The translations under genes and the position numbers were made by a program. From NCBI RefSeq assembly GCF_958979055.1, contig NC_084889.1, positions 4,666,761-4,730,760 on the forward strand: a DNA stretch of 64,000 bases, given 5' to 3'. The stretch is from Alnus glutinosa. Lineage: Eukaryota > Streptophyta > Magnoliopsida > Fagales > Betulaceae. The notes beneath the pieces are model-generated. The model searched no databases. It was not told where the DNA came from and was given only the letters and a program-made list of their open reading frames with translations. Below, piece after piece: positions 12,144-24,392 of this stretch (position 1 is its first letter; each line of letters begins with the position of its first letter).

Positions 12144-12690
12144 CACTATTCCTTAAATTATGTTCTGACGGAAGTTACAACACTTTCAAAATATTGACTT
12201 CCCACTTTGATAGGGGGTTCTAAAACTAATTAATTTAGAGAATGTTTGGCTAGGCTTAGAAGATTAATTAACTTGGCATCCAACTATCCAAATATAGAAA
12301 TAGAAATTCATTTACAATTTCCGTTTCAAGTGTTGGCAGTTAGACTTCCCTTAAAAACGCGGTTTTTACTTTAGTGTGTGCTTGAGCTTAACTGCAAGAG
12401 CTTAATTAAGCTTTTACTTATTGCTTTTTAGTTATAACATAATATAAAATAAAAAATAATTTGTGAATAATTAATATTTTACGATGTTTGTTAATAATTT
12501 TTTTTTTTTTATTATTTTTGTTAAAATGCAAGACACTATATATCCTTAAAAAATGTTATCGAACGAGCCCAAACACTCAAGTGATCACTCAACAACTGTG
12601 TACACCCATATGAATTACCACCGCAAAAGGAGTCATTTTTGAAAGCAGGCATGCTTTTAAAGTTTTATTATGTGAATTGGTTCAATTTGC
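12144..12690. repeat. Diverged duplicated block A, copy 2
   Basis: Matches 1-600 in the same orientation and order, with indels. It continues into a segment (12,701-12,945) whose partner is at 6,379-6,560. The join is therefore different from the first copy, which points to repeated rearrangement in this region. Confidence 0.7.
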
Positions 12691-13288
12691 TGCTCCGTAA
12701 TAGAATATAGAAAAAAAAAATATCAAATCTTCTTTTAAACTATAAAACAATTTGCAATATTTAGTAGTTTTTAAAAGTTACTGTCTAATTTAACTAAAGT
12801 AAATTTTTTAAATTAAATTTTAAAAAAGAAGTTGAAAAGCTCGATATGAATGCTCTTACGCAAAAGCAATAGGCCATAACCATTGAACAATTTGTTAGAA
12901 GAAGTAAAGAGAAGGGTAAAAATGTTTTTGGGTGTATGGGAAAACCTTTTAAGATAAGACTTTTTACTCAAAAATATACTAGTAATTCTATTATTACGTT
13001 TTTTTCTTTTTTTCCTTTTTTTTTTTAAATTCTATTAATACATTGAATGTTCATTAAGTTTCTATCAACAAATAAAGTGACTTTTAAAATTACTATTTGA
13101 TAAAATTATTATTTGATCAATCACACTTAATAATAATTTTAATAGTCATATCATTTTTTTATAGATACTTAATAAATACTTAATGTACTAATAAAATTAG
13201 TCTAAATATACTACATTCATTTAAGCTGGACAGTTAAGCATGTAAAACGGGAAGGGAACAAGTCAGCTCACACTCTAGCAAAATATGC

Positions 13289-13553
13289 AGGAGTTGTTTG
13301 GTAATGGATTGTGAATTGGAATATTTATTTGGATAATAGTAAAAAGTGATTAATGTGATATAAAATTTGAGAATGTTTTATAAAAAAGTGAAAAAGTTTT
13401 GTTTTGTAGTGAATTTTTTTATTTGAATAGTAATAAAAAATTATTGATATAATGTAAAAAGTGTAAAAAAGTTAAAATATTTTTAATTTAATATTTTTGG
13501 GAGAAGTGAAATGGGAATTGAAAATTTTTCAATTGGTTACCAAAACAGGCTCG
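13289..13553. mobile_element. MITE family A copy
   Basis: The left end GGAGTTGTTTGGTAATGG pairs with the inverse of the right end (GGTTACCAAAACAGGCTC). The interior is collinear with 23,146-23,413 (AATAGTAAAAAGTGAT, AATGTGATATAAAATTTGAG, GAATGTTTTATAA). It has no coding capacity. Confidence 0.7.
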
Positions 13554-16500
13554 CAGTCTCCCATCTGCAAAACCGAGTTTGGCTTGATTCTTTTCCCTCT
13601 TGTTTGTCGGGTATTATTTCCTCTGAGTCATGTCTGTAATCTTCCTCCTTTTAATACAAGCCAGTTTCAAAAAAAAAAAAAAAAAAAACAGCCAAAAATA
13701 AATCATCACAATACTTAAAAAATTTGACCAAAGGAACCCAATAGAGAATCTCCCCCAAAATCATTGTGCGAGCACTGCGAGGCGTTTGTCATCACGTGCA
13801 GTGACGATAGTAGTAGACTTTCGTCATCTTCATTATAAATTTGTTTGGTTTTAGTGGGTATGAAAATTGAAGAGGCCAGGCCCCATCGTCTTAATTGGCA
13901 AGCTGTTGCTGGAAAATGGAGGCCCTGTCTTAAGTGACTTGATCATTTATTTTTTTAACTAGAATGGCCAAGAAAAATCTAAAACAAGCCCCTATCAGCT
14001 TATTTTTAATGTTACATGTTATTTTTGTCTTTTTTTATTTATTTTTTAAAAAATGTGATGTGATTTTTAAAATTACTATTAAATTAAAATATAATAGTAA
14101 CTTATCATAAATTCAATAATAATTTTAAAAATCACATTAATTTTAAAAAAGAAAAATAAAATACAAATATGATATATAACATTAATCTATCTTAAGCCAT
14201 ATGCATGACACGTAGCTTAATGCGTCACTTTTTTAATCATTTTAGAAAATGCTAAAAAAAAATCAATTACATTGATTACACACTTTTTACATGGGTGAAC
14301 CCATATGTGATGAGTCCCATCCCATGCAAAAAAAGGGTGTGTAACCCGTGTAACTGGTTTAGTTACTATCGCTCCTTTCCTTGCGACTTTAACATTTCTC
14401 TCTCCCTTTTCTATCACGCGATGGACGAAGGTTTGCTTCTCTTCCTTCGACAATGCAAACTCCAGCCAAATCCCCAACACACATCACACTTATATATATA
14501 TATATATATCAGGTTAAGCACTTCTACCTAGATCTCATATTCTAACAAATTGAAAACCCACAACCCACATTACATCAAAGACCCTGTAAATTTTTCAGAT
14601 AACCAAATTGAACAAGACCAGTGGGAGTGGGTAATCGACATTATTGCGTGAGGTGCTTGCATTGTCATCAAGTGTAGCGTGGTCATGACGATAGGAGGAG
14701 ACTTAATTTCGCCATAATTGAAAAGGCCCTACCGTTTAGACTGTTGCTGGAAAATCGAGGCATCAGTACTACACGAACTTATCAATAGAAGACTAGAATT
14801 AGAGCAAGCATGCATGATGCAGCAGTTGTTGGTATCGTATGTCCAAATTCCTTCACTTGTCTATAATTAATGTGTTTCACATAGTAATGGGATGTTATGA
14901 GTGAGTGCAAGACTTTGGAATTGGGACCTCAATGCCACATATAAAATGGATTTCAAAGCGCCTTTAAACTGCGTACTCTTTAAACCTAGCTAGGATTTTA
15001 GCCCGCACCACTTTTAACGCATTTCTAACAATCTCCCATGTGTTTGAAAAAAGGCTTATAAATTATTTTTAATTTAGTGTATCCGTTTTAAAATTGTTTT
15101 CATTTTCACCCCTTGTTAGGATTTTTCAATAAATTATATTAAAAATTTTAAAATATATATCACTACTTTTTTTTTAATAAAAATAATATAATTATTTTTT
15201 TCAAATATTCATGCATAAATTTTTTTACAAATCCTGTTAAATAATGATCAAAGCCTAAATCCTTACAATTTTTTTTTCTTTTTTTATTTTAAAAAAAAAG
15301 TATTTTAAAATTTTTGACAACTATCTCTTAGAATTGAATGAAAAATTCTAATGGAGAGTAGTTAAAATTGAAAAAAATAAAAGATTGATTCACTAAATTG
15401 AGACTTTTGAAAAATTTAATGATATGATTGTAAAAGTAATGAAAGATCATAAGTGACAAGTGGAGTTTTCCTAAATAAATTGTTAAACTAATCTTAACCT
15501 CCATTGCCTTTGGAATTTATGGAATTATAATTAACAATAAATATATAAATTTTTTAGGAGAAATTTTAATTATAAAAAATATTTATATTTTAATTAATTA
15601 ATTATATTATATTTTTGAAAACCAATGAAAGGAAGATAGCCTTTGGGCTTTGGCCCCTTTAGTTCATCCCTGAGGGATATATGGCGAAGGTGTCGTATAT
15701 CAAAAGTTCACCAGATATTGATGTGACACGATGACTTAGATTAGTCAATAGTCAAAGCCCAATTATCGTAATGACCACGCAACATGTGATGACAAAGACC
15801 AGTTATCCTTGTCACACGCTGACTTGGATTAGTCAACCCAGGAAGATATATTATTTGGAGAGATAAATAAAGTAAAGAAATTCAACAATGATATATATAA
15901 TCAATGAAATATTAATTTGAAAAGTCATATATTTTTTAGAACTTAGAAAAAAAATATGAGGTGAAATGTAGTATTACTCGCTTTATATTATATATTTACA
16001 AAATCAAATTCATCAAAACGACATCGTTAATGTTTTGAACCTTTGGTAATTGGTACAGGGTTTAGTTTAGGTTTTTTCTTTCTCTCCTCTCATATCTCAC
16101 CTTTGTAATTTGTATGTTTGTATTTTTTGAATTAACCCATTATGGTGAAATTAAAACATGCACAAAGAAAACTCAAAAGATTAAAATAAGCCCAAAAAGC
16201 ATATATATTAACTAGTAATTACGTGATATGAGGATATCAGTTAATAATTATATTCAATAATCATAATGGATTGGGTGAGATACGGACAAGAGTAGCCATG
16301 GATTAGGCTGACACTGTAAATCTTTTGTACGTACTTGATCAACTTCATGTTGAGCCTCAAAGCCTACATACTAATTTCGAATGCGACTATAAATTAGTCG
16401 ATTTTTATGTTCCCACGTAAATCAAAAGTTTTTATTGGTAACTTGATTTATATTCCATGGGACGAATCTTATTTTATCAACATATGCATTCATACTAAGG

Positions 16501-16559
16501 AGTGGATTGACAAATTACAAGATCAGACCAATTTGTGGACAGGTCCAATCACCTGTTTT
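13554..16559. other. Intergenic sequence with diverged duplicated fragments
   Basis: No gene seen. There are single diverged copies of the 132 bp unit at about 13,795-13,930 and 14,665-14,765, an (AT)n run near 14,492-14,509, and a block at 15,719-15,840 that matches 19,490-19,640. The rest is AT-rich and unassigned. Confidence 0.5.
15719..15840. promoter_or_regulatory. Duplicated block F copy 1 with inverted W-box-like cores
   Basis: Two copies of a GACTTRGATTAGTCA motif occur about 90 bp apart (15,733-15,746 and 15,821-15,835). Each carries TGAC and its inverse GTCA. TTGAC is the core bound by WRKY factors, and GTCAA is its inverse. The same arrangement recurs at 19,531-19,623. No transcription unit follows closely, so regulatory activity is only inferred. 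Confidence 0.4.
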
Positions 16560-17123
16560 TGTTAAATGAAAATTCGAAAGATTTAGGAGAATCTATGTTT
16601 TGTTTGTATTAATCAAAATAGTGAGAGCTTATTGTTTATAGAGAAGTGATTGGTACACAATAGTTGTACATAATTTGTGCCTAACACAAAACACATTGAA
16701 TGGAATCTATATGATAGATCTCACCCAAATAAATTTCACCCCATATATTTTGTGTTATGGACAAATTATTTTGCAAGAACATTTTCCTTGTTTATATAGC
16801 CAAGTTGGCTTAAAGCATTTGTACAAAGGTTTTTACAAGAGCTGAATGCAGGGGCAAGAGCTGAAGGAGGGGTTGCTATAGCTACAGCCTTTTACGGAAA
16901 ACATGGACACATGTTTTCTCTAAAAGACTGCTGTCAATTAGTGCTTTGTTGACTTGGATTTGTTGTATGAGAAGCTGAATACGTGGAGAGTGCAAGCTGA
17001 CTTAATGGGGAATGCAGCTGAATTTGTGGAGGCTCCTGATTCGCTGCATGTGGAGACTGTTGATTTGCTGAATGAATTGAGGAACACGTGGAAGAGGTGA
17101 GGTGCTAATTTTATCCCCTAACA
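16560..17123 (-). repeat. Probable solo LTR
   Basis: On the minus strand the segment begins TGTTAGGGGATAAAATTAGC at 17,123 and ends TTTCATTTAACA at 16,560, giving TG...CA ends. It has a TATA-like CTATATAAACAAGG at about 16,787-16,800 followed by a leader-like region. The internal region of an element is missing on both sides, and no perfect 5 bp duplication is seen. Confidence 0.5.
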
Positions 17124-17143
17124 AAATTAACACCGGTAATTAA

Positions 17144-17636
17144 TGCATCGTTTGTTTCGTTATAAAATAATTTTTAGAAAATGTTTTTGATGGTTTTCGG
17201 TATTTGGTGGGAGCGAAAATAATAATCAACGAAAATTATTTTAATTTGACCGTAAAAGCCTCTTTAATTTTTGAAAAACGTAAATCGTTTTTCGGATTTA
17301 AACTCTTCATTCTTGCAGGTGCATTTGTGGTAATCCGCCACCGTCAAATATTTGAGTTTTTTGACATGAATTTACCACCGAAGGTCCCCTAATTTTGGTA
17401 TCCGATAGCAGGATTCTGGCCAAGCTAGGTTTAGGCAAAACTGGCTGGAATCTGGCCAGTACGGTCGGAACCCGGCCAGTATGCCAAAATCTGGCCAGTT
17501 CGGCTGGAATCCGGAGAAAGTGGTCAGAATTCTATCAGCTAGTGATGGAATCTCGTCGCCAATTTTTTTTGTTGTTGGTATTTTTTTATACGAGCCAAAC
17601 GCCGAAAAACATTTTATGTCGAAAATAAACGAAGCG
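17144..17636. mobile_element. CCGG-core PIF/Harbinger-like element, copy 1 (short)
   Basis: It is flanked by TAA (17,141-17,143 and 17,637-17,639). The ends are related inverted repeats (TGCATCGTTTGTTTCG; right end inverse CGCTTCGTTTATTTTCG). The core has several degenerate TCTGGCCAGT or CCCGGCCAGT motifs. It is collinear with the longer copy at 20,668-21,432 read in reverse. No transposase is present. Confidence 0.8.
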
Positions 17637-17752
17637 TAAGATCATTTGGAATTCTTAGCACACTTTAATATATACAGTTCTTAAAAGGTACTGGATGTTG
17701 TATTTTTTATAAAAAAAATGGTATACACGTGACATTATGTTAATAAAGAATG

Positions 17753-18895
17753 TACTAATAGCATTCCTAATTTTCTAGTAGTCTCACTAAAATAGCTTTT
17801 TAGCTATTTTGGTAAGGCAATTTGGTAAAAATGTACAAAAACTTTTTTCAATAGTTTCACCAATTTAACCAAAAAAATTTGGTGAATAAACAATACTCAC
17901 AAATTTTGATGAATACTATTCACTCACCAAATCATTAAAAAACTATAAAAAATTGTCATTTCTCTCTCTCTCTCTTTTTTTCTCCTTTTTTTTTCTCACA
18001 CCAATCAGCATAACCCCATTTTTTTTTTCCTTTCTTTCTCCCATTTTCTTCTCCCAACTCTCACAAATATTAGATACCAATTTAATAAAACTTTTAACCC
18101 TTAAGATCAAAGCATTATATCAACTAAATATCATCACTGTTAATAATATTTGAACTATTTATTAAAAATACAAAAATAAAATTTAAAAATTTCATATAAC
18201 GTAGATTTTTATTTTTCTGGAGGTTACGATTAGAAAAAGAGAGATACAGAGAGATTATGGACAACGGCTATAAAAAATCTAAGGGTTTTATCTCTTTTAT
18301 TTTTTTTTATTTTTATCAAAACAAAAATATTGACAAATAACATAAACACATTCAAATATATTAAATAGAGAAAGAATAAATAAATCTGAAAAAATATTAT
18401 TTAAATAGAATAGTGATAGTGAATAGTTAAAATTGTGAGACTCCTAGGGATGCTTTAAAAAAGTGGCTCACCAGAATAGAAAAAAGTAATTTTTAACTAT
18501 TTTCGTGAGTAAAATTTGGTGAGGTTGTTAGAAATGCCAGCCTAATCAAATTTTACTACTCAAAATAAATAAAAATTGCTTTTTACTATTTTAGTTATTT
18601 AGTTTTTTAAATCTCTCCCACCGGCCTCATCATTTTAGCCATGTACTATGCACTATTCCATTCAAATAATCTTGTTCAAAATGGAGGATGCATGATAGAG
18701 AAAATATAAAAATAAAATTAAGAAATTAAAAAATAAAAGAAAAATAAAAGAGAGAGAGAGAGATGAAGTTTTAATAATTTTTAATAAATTTGGTGAGTAA
18801 ATAGAGCACTCATCAATTTTTTTTTTCACCAGATTGGCTCATCAAAATAATCAAAAAATTATTTTGGTGAGGCTACTAGGAATGCTCTTATAACC
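17753..18895. mobile_element. Cluster of AGCATTCCTAGTAG-type MITEs
   Basis: The right end reads, in inverse, GAGCATTCCTAGTAGCCTCA. Similar ends occur at 17,757 (AGCATTCCTA...AGTAGTCTCAC), inverted at about 18,440-18,456, and at about 18,518-18,536. Sub-terminal CTCACCAAAAT motifs repeat throughout. This looks like two or three related elements lying side by side or nested. The interiors are AT-rich and non-coding. Confidence 0.6.
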
Positions 18896-20664
18896 AGGAC
18901 CAAATTAATAGATTTTGAGGCTTAAAAATACAAACTTAGGTGTGTCCTTATTTATATTTAAATCATTTTAATTTTAAATTATTCTTTTTGCTTTTTGTCT
19001 TTATTTTTTTTTCAAACAACTTGCAAAATTCATATTTGTTAAGAAATATTTAATTTTAACGGATGTCATATTTTGTGTTGAGTTACATATAATTATTTTT
19101 ATGTAGAATTTAATTTGCTCAAAACGGAATTGACTTTATTCTAAAAAATTATCTTAATAAACAAAATTAGTTAATATTTTAGCTTTAAGTTCACGTGAAA
19201 TTATGAGTTAGTAACTGTTTCAAGAGTTTAATGTAACTTTTTATTTTTTTTCCTTTTCTTTCTTAATATCTTGAAATTCAATTATTCATACTTATTTTTT
19301 ACCGTAATGGAAGCCTTAATTAAAAAGTACTACTACCTTTTTTATCATAGTATTTTTTTATTTTTGTTATAATTGGAGCCTTAATTAAAGAGCGTTGACT
19401 ATTTTTTTTTTTATATAAAAGAAAACTTAATTATACTGTATTTATTTGCTTAAAACGTATTGATATCGTGACAATGCAATAGACAATGACCAAGACTAGT
19501 CGTTGACGTGACACTGAAGACTTAGATTAGTCATTCCCATTCCCGGCAGATAGATGGCAACGCTACACGCGAAAACGAAGACCAGTCATCCTTGATACAT
19601 AAACATTGACTTGGATTAGTCAAGCCAGTAGGATATAAACACCCAAGTCACACTCAACAATTGTCTACACCCGCGTGACATGCAATTTTTCAGAGCCAGC
19701 GGGTATTTTTTTTATTTTTATTTTTTATTATTATTATTTAAAAAGATACGTTGCTTTTAAAGTTTGATTATATGTGTTTTATTTTCGTTCTCTTGGCTAT
19801 TTTGGTTGTGTGAACAAAAAGAAAAAAAGAATAGTTGGAGTTTTTAGGCAAAGTGTCAAAGATATATGGGTGTGACCGCTAACTCAACTTGACATGAAAA
19901 AATTTATTGTATTTTAGTAGAAAAATAAAAATATTAACAAATAATTTCAAATATAAAATATTTAAAATTATTTTTACGATACATTAAATAACTTTTTTAT
20001 AACAAAAAAAAATTAATTACATTAAATTATATATTTTGATGAATTTTTTCGCAGTGTCTTCTGTTTGTTGTATTGTCTAAATATGATGTAATTATGACGT
20101 GTTGCTGACATAATTTTAAGGCACAAACTTCTTATGCCACGACAATACTCACGAAAATGCTTCCTCGTAACTCTTTTTAACGGATCAAAGAGAATTATAC
20201 AAGGCTGCGAACTTCGAAGGTTAATGTTATAAAGGGGATTAGAATATTTTTGTGTCTTTTAAAATACTATGTAATTTTTAAAATTATCATTGAATTGAAA
20301 ATGATTATTATTTAATTTTTAATCCAATTCAATGATGATTGTGACATTTGAGAGGACATAATGAAGATTGAACTAGTCCTTTTTTATAGCATTGCTCAAC
20401 TTCAATTTAACGTTTTAATAAAAAAGAATACTAAATAGCATTACTTTTTAATCAAATAAAACTTGCATTTTTTTGTGGTTTCTCACATAATGAAGGAGAT
20501 TCTCTGCCCATTATCCTTGCCTTAAAATGATCATTTGCTTTTTTTTTTTGGACTGGATCGCTGCACCGGTTATCTCTAACATATCAGTTCATTTGCTCTC
20601 TATAAATGTTTGGAAGTGCTTTAAAAATCTCTAAATGTGCTAATATTGATGCACATCTTGTAGC
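18896..20664. other. AT-rich intergenic sequence with duplicated block F copy 2
   Basis: No gene seen. The segment at 19,490-19,640 matches 15,719-15,840 and contains TTGACTTGGATTAGTCAA at 19,606-19,623, an exact inverted pair of W-box cores. A short match to the distal part of block A follows (about 19,640-19,760). Confidence 0.5.
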
Positions 20665-20667
20665 TAA

Positions 20668-21432
20668 TGCTCCGTTTGTTTCGGTGTAAAATAGTTTTCA
20701 ATCGTAAAATAGTTTCAGGGAAGTCATTTTTCAGAAAAATATTTTTCGTTGAAATCATTTTTCAGTGTTTGGTGCGTACGAAAAATTAAAAATATTTTTT
20801 ATATTTTAATTTAATCATATTAATTTAAAAAAATTAAATTTTATTCACAAAATAAAAAATAATATAAAAATATTTTTTTATATTTGGCATATACAAATTC
20901 CTGCAAAGTTGCCGGAATCCGGCACAAAACGGCTGGATCCCGGCCAGTTGACCGGAAGCCGGCCGTCCTGGCCAGTTTCCAGCCAACTGGCCGAAGATTC
21001 GACAAGAACAGCCGGATCCGGCCAGATGGCCGGTGATCCGGCGTTCTGGTTGGATCCTGGCCGGGATCCGGCCGCTCCGGCCAGATTCCAACAAGTCTGG
21101 CAGGAATCTGGCATGGTATCCCCGGATTCCAGCTTAATTTGTCGAATTCCGGCACCGACCAGAGTCGGAATCTGACTTGTCGAAATTCGGCAATAGTCAA
21201 CTGCTTGAACGTAAAAGTCGACTGCGTTGTTTAAAAGAGAGTCGACTGCATCTACCATCTACGGAAAATGATTTACGCTTTTAAAAGCGTAAATCATTTT
21301 TCGAAATTTATTAAGCATTTTTTGTTAAACGAAAATCATTTTCCGGTTGACCATTATTTTCGCCCCTACCAAACACCGAAAAATACCAAAACCATTTTCT
21401 AGAAATCATTTTACGCTGAAACAAACGGGGCA
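20668..21432. mobile_element. CCGG-core PIF/Harbinger-like element, copy 2 (best preserved)
   Basis: A 765 bp element flanked by TAA (20,665-20,667 and 21,433-21,435). The left end TGCTCCGTTTGTTTCGGTGT pairs with the inverse of the right end TGCCCCGTTTGTTTCAGCGT. About 300 bp of the centre is GC-rich, with many degenerate CCGGCCA or ATCCGGC units in both orientations, inside AT-rich arms. Short open frames on several strands in this core come from its low stop-codon density and are not credible proteins. A 36 bp perfect palindrome lies at 21,265-21,300. Confidence 0.85.
21265..21300. repeat. 36 bp perfect palindrome
   Basis: AAAATGATTTACGCTTTT is followed immediately by its exact complement with no loop. 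It lies inside the CCGG-core element. The related copy at 40,764-41,398 keeps one arm (AAAATGATTTACGCTTTT near 41,314) but not the second. Confidence 0.9.
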
Positions 21433-21435
21433 TAA

Positions 21436-23145
21436 ATAAACCATTTTTTACCTTATATTCAGAAGCATTTCCACTAATTCACATTTCATTTCTTCTATTT
21501 GGTTAAGGAGTGTTAAGGATCCTCTTTTGTAATCTCCATTTTCTCTTATTTGAATAGAAAATAAATAAATAAAAGCTTTCATCTTGTACATGGAAAAAAA
21601 GTACGGACCCCTAAATCAAAGAAACTTCGTCAATGGGACCGACGCGTGACTCATGCCTAATTTGTCCTAAGGACCTAAGCATTGGTCCTTCAACTATTAG
21701 GGTCAATTTCTTTAGTCCGTCAACGGCAGCTTTCCCTGTTTAACTGTCCCTGTTACGCTAGTTGCTTTATTTGACCTTTAATTTTTATTTTATTTTTTTA
21801 AAAGTAAATATTACTTTGTTGATTATGTAAAGATTTTGCAAAGTGCTTTGCCTATATATATATATATAGTCTTAATTTCTTTAACTGTTTACAAAAAAAA
21901 AAAATAATAATAAAAAATCATTTAACTGTGCTCTGGATAAAGCCCGAAACTACCTTTTATAACTTTATTACGTCATATTAACAACGCGTACGTAGTGTAT
22001 GGCCCTGTATGAAATCACCTTGTTGGAGGGTGAAGACCATCTGAAGAAATCAACCCCTCCCTCCATCGATCAGTACTTGAAGCAAGACCAGAACCAACGA
22101 TCTTCAATGAGAATGATAAGATTAACGAGTAATTTTAAAAAAAAATTGCGAAGTGGTTGTTTTTCTAAAACGTAAAAATTTTAAGACTAATTAACCATAA
22201 ATTTTAAAGGCTAAACGGCGACCACTTTTATAAATTACATATTTTTAAATCGTTATTTTTAAACCGCACATTTTAAAATTCCAAATTCAAACGAACCCTA
22301 AAATAGAAAAAAGAAATAGAAAAAGTGAGTTTGATAAGCAAGTTCATCCTCTTAATTAGTAAACGTCATACATGAAATCCTTTTACAAGTAAGACGGTGT
22401 TAATTTTTAAGTGGACAATAAATAACAGCTCCCTTAAAATGATGCATTGTACGTTTTAGGTTCAATCTAATCATTCATGTTGGTAAAGAAATTGCATGTT
22501 GGGGTGTAGTTAACAATGTCGCTCTTTTCATGTACACGGCTCTTAGAACATACTTTGTGGGATGCGATTTTGAATACCATAAAAGACTTTGACTTTTTTC
22601 ACTGGATACCAATTGATTTTTGGGTTAAATACACTCTTGGTCTCTGAATTTTGAAAACTTTAGTTTTTAGTATCTGAATTTCAATTCGCATCACAAATGA
22701 TACCTCCGTTTTGGAAAAATACCAAATTAGTACTTTAGTCAAGTTTTCTGCCCAAAAACTAATGACCTGCCAAGTGTCAACTCTGAGGGTTGAAACTCAA
22801 GTACTAAAAAATAAAGTTTTCAAATAAAATGGTTAAAGGCCCAATTTAACAAAAATAATCATAGTAAGTTTCCCAAATAGTCACTCACTCGCTCAAGCAT
22901 ATCCTATGGAGGTTAAGCAAAATGGAAAAATTACCTCTGTACATTTATCATTTTAAAGGACAATAATTTCTTTAAGACATAATATTTTTACAAAATTAGG
23001 TTTTAAGAATTTTCTCAACTCAATTTTTAAAAGTATCACGTATTTTTTAAGCATGTAAAAAACATATACAAGACTTTGTATCATAGTCTCATCCAGGACT
23101 TAGTCTTGCCACATGTATGTATAGGTGATTGCCTTTTATAAAGAG
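21436..23145. other. Intergenic sequence, no gene seen
   Basis: No supported gene. At about 22,620-22,870 there is a MITE-like stretch (TAAATACACTCTTGGTCTCT onwards) of a kind common in plant genomes. Its boundaries are not clear. Confidence 0.45.
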
Positions 23146-23413
23146 GAGGGGCTTGTTTGGTAAGTGATTGTGAATTAAAATATTTATTTGAATAGTAGTA
23201 AGAAATGATTGATGTGATAGAAAATTTGAGAATGTTTTATAAGAAAGTGAAAATTTTTTGTTTTGTAGTGGATTTTTTTAGTTGAACAATAATAAAAAAT
23301 TATTGATGTGATGTAAAAAGTGTAAAAAAGTAAGAATGTTTTTGATTTGATATTTTTGGGAGAAGTAAAATGAAAATGAAAATTTTGTGGATGATTTACC
23401 AAACAAGCTCCTC
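23146..23413. mobile_element. MITE family A, best copy
   Basis: A 268 bp element. The left end GAGGGGCTTGTTTGGTAA pairs with the right-end inverse GAGGAGCTTGTTTGGTAA (17 of 18 match). The interior has two TATCACATCAATCATTT-type motifs in inverse orientation. It serves as the reference for the copies at 1,366, 13,289 and 45,131. It has no coding capacity. Confidence 0.85.
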
Positions 23414-24106
23414 GAGGTCATTCAAGGTTGTCGTCTGCACAAAGAAAGACTAGATTTTACAACAGTAGAAATCAAACTCATGATTTCAGAATCTTCCACC
23501 TTGAGTTTGTAAGGGGATGTTAGAGAATATATTTCTTATCAATATAGGAAATATATTATATTAATATTATTGATATTGTACATTTTATATTATGGAATTT
23601 TTCTTTATAAGATTTGATTGTAATTAGATTTAATAGTATACTTATCTATCAAAATTCTCCTATAAATAGGAGTTTAAAGTATTATGAAAATATCAATGAA
23701 TAAAAGCATAATGTAGCATTTTAGACTTTACCCGATGGACAGAAGTCATAGACCAAACCACCTAAAATTCATTGTTCTTATTTTATTATTTCCGCATTTT
23801 ATCTTTAGTTTTCCATTTGATTATTGTTTTCTTTGGGTTATGATGATCATCTTGATGTACAATTGTAGGATTCAAATGTTATTTTCAAACTTTTTGATAA
23901 TTTGTGACACGTTTTTTCTCCATTTGAAATCTCTTGTACATAATATATATACATTCATCTGTTTTGGTTATGCAAAACGATAACTGTTCTCAAACTTACA
24001 TGTATCATAGCCACAACAGCCAACGCTATTGGCTCCTGCAATGACCGAATCTTCCTCCTCTTCTTTTATACCTTTTGCTATTATTTTTTTATGTCGTTTT
24101 CGCAAA

Positions 24107-24143
<37 letters not shown>

Positions 24144-24392
24144 GGTTTTTAACTACGTTTTATCGTTTGCACTAACAACAGTAGTTGTTAGGAAGTCAGA
24201 AAAAAGAGTAGTTAATATATCATATATGCATATATTTGGTCTGGCTCGTAAGAAGAACATATTCTGCGTCACCAATTTGCTCCTAAAATGGAGCTAGCTA
24301 GTCTCAATATAGCTGAAATGAGGTTCGATTGCCAAGTACATCGCTCTTATGGTCAACTTTGGCGTGTGTATATATATTTATATTTATTTGTT
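23414..24392. other. AT-rich intergenic sequence, no gene seen
   Basis: No supported gene. It contains a poly(A)/AAAAG microsatellite at about 24,102-24,143. The small open frames look random. Confidence 0.45.

Noticed and set aside
20834..21258. Four overlapping 86-126 codon frames on both strands
   Set aside because: They lie in the CCGG-rich core of a TIR element. Low stop density in GC-rich repeats explains them, and they share no family features.
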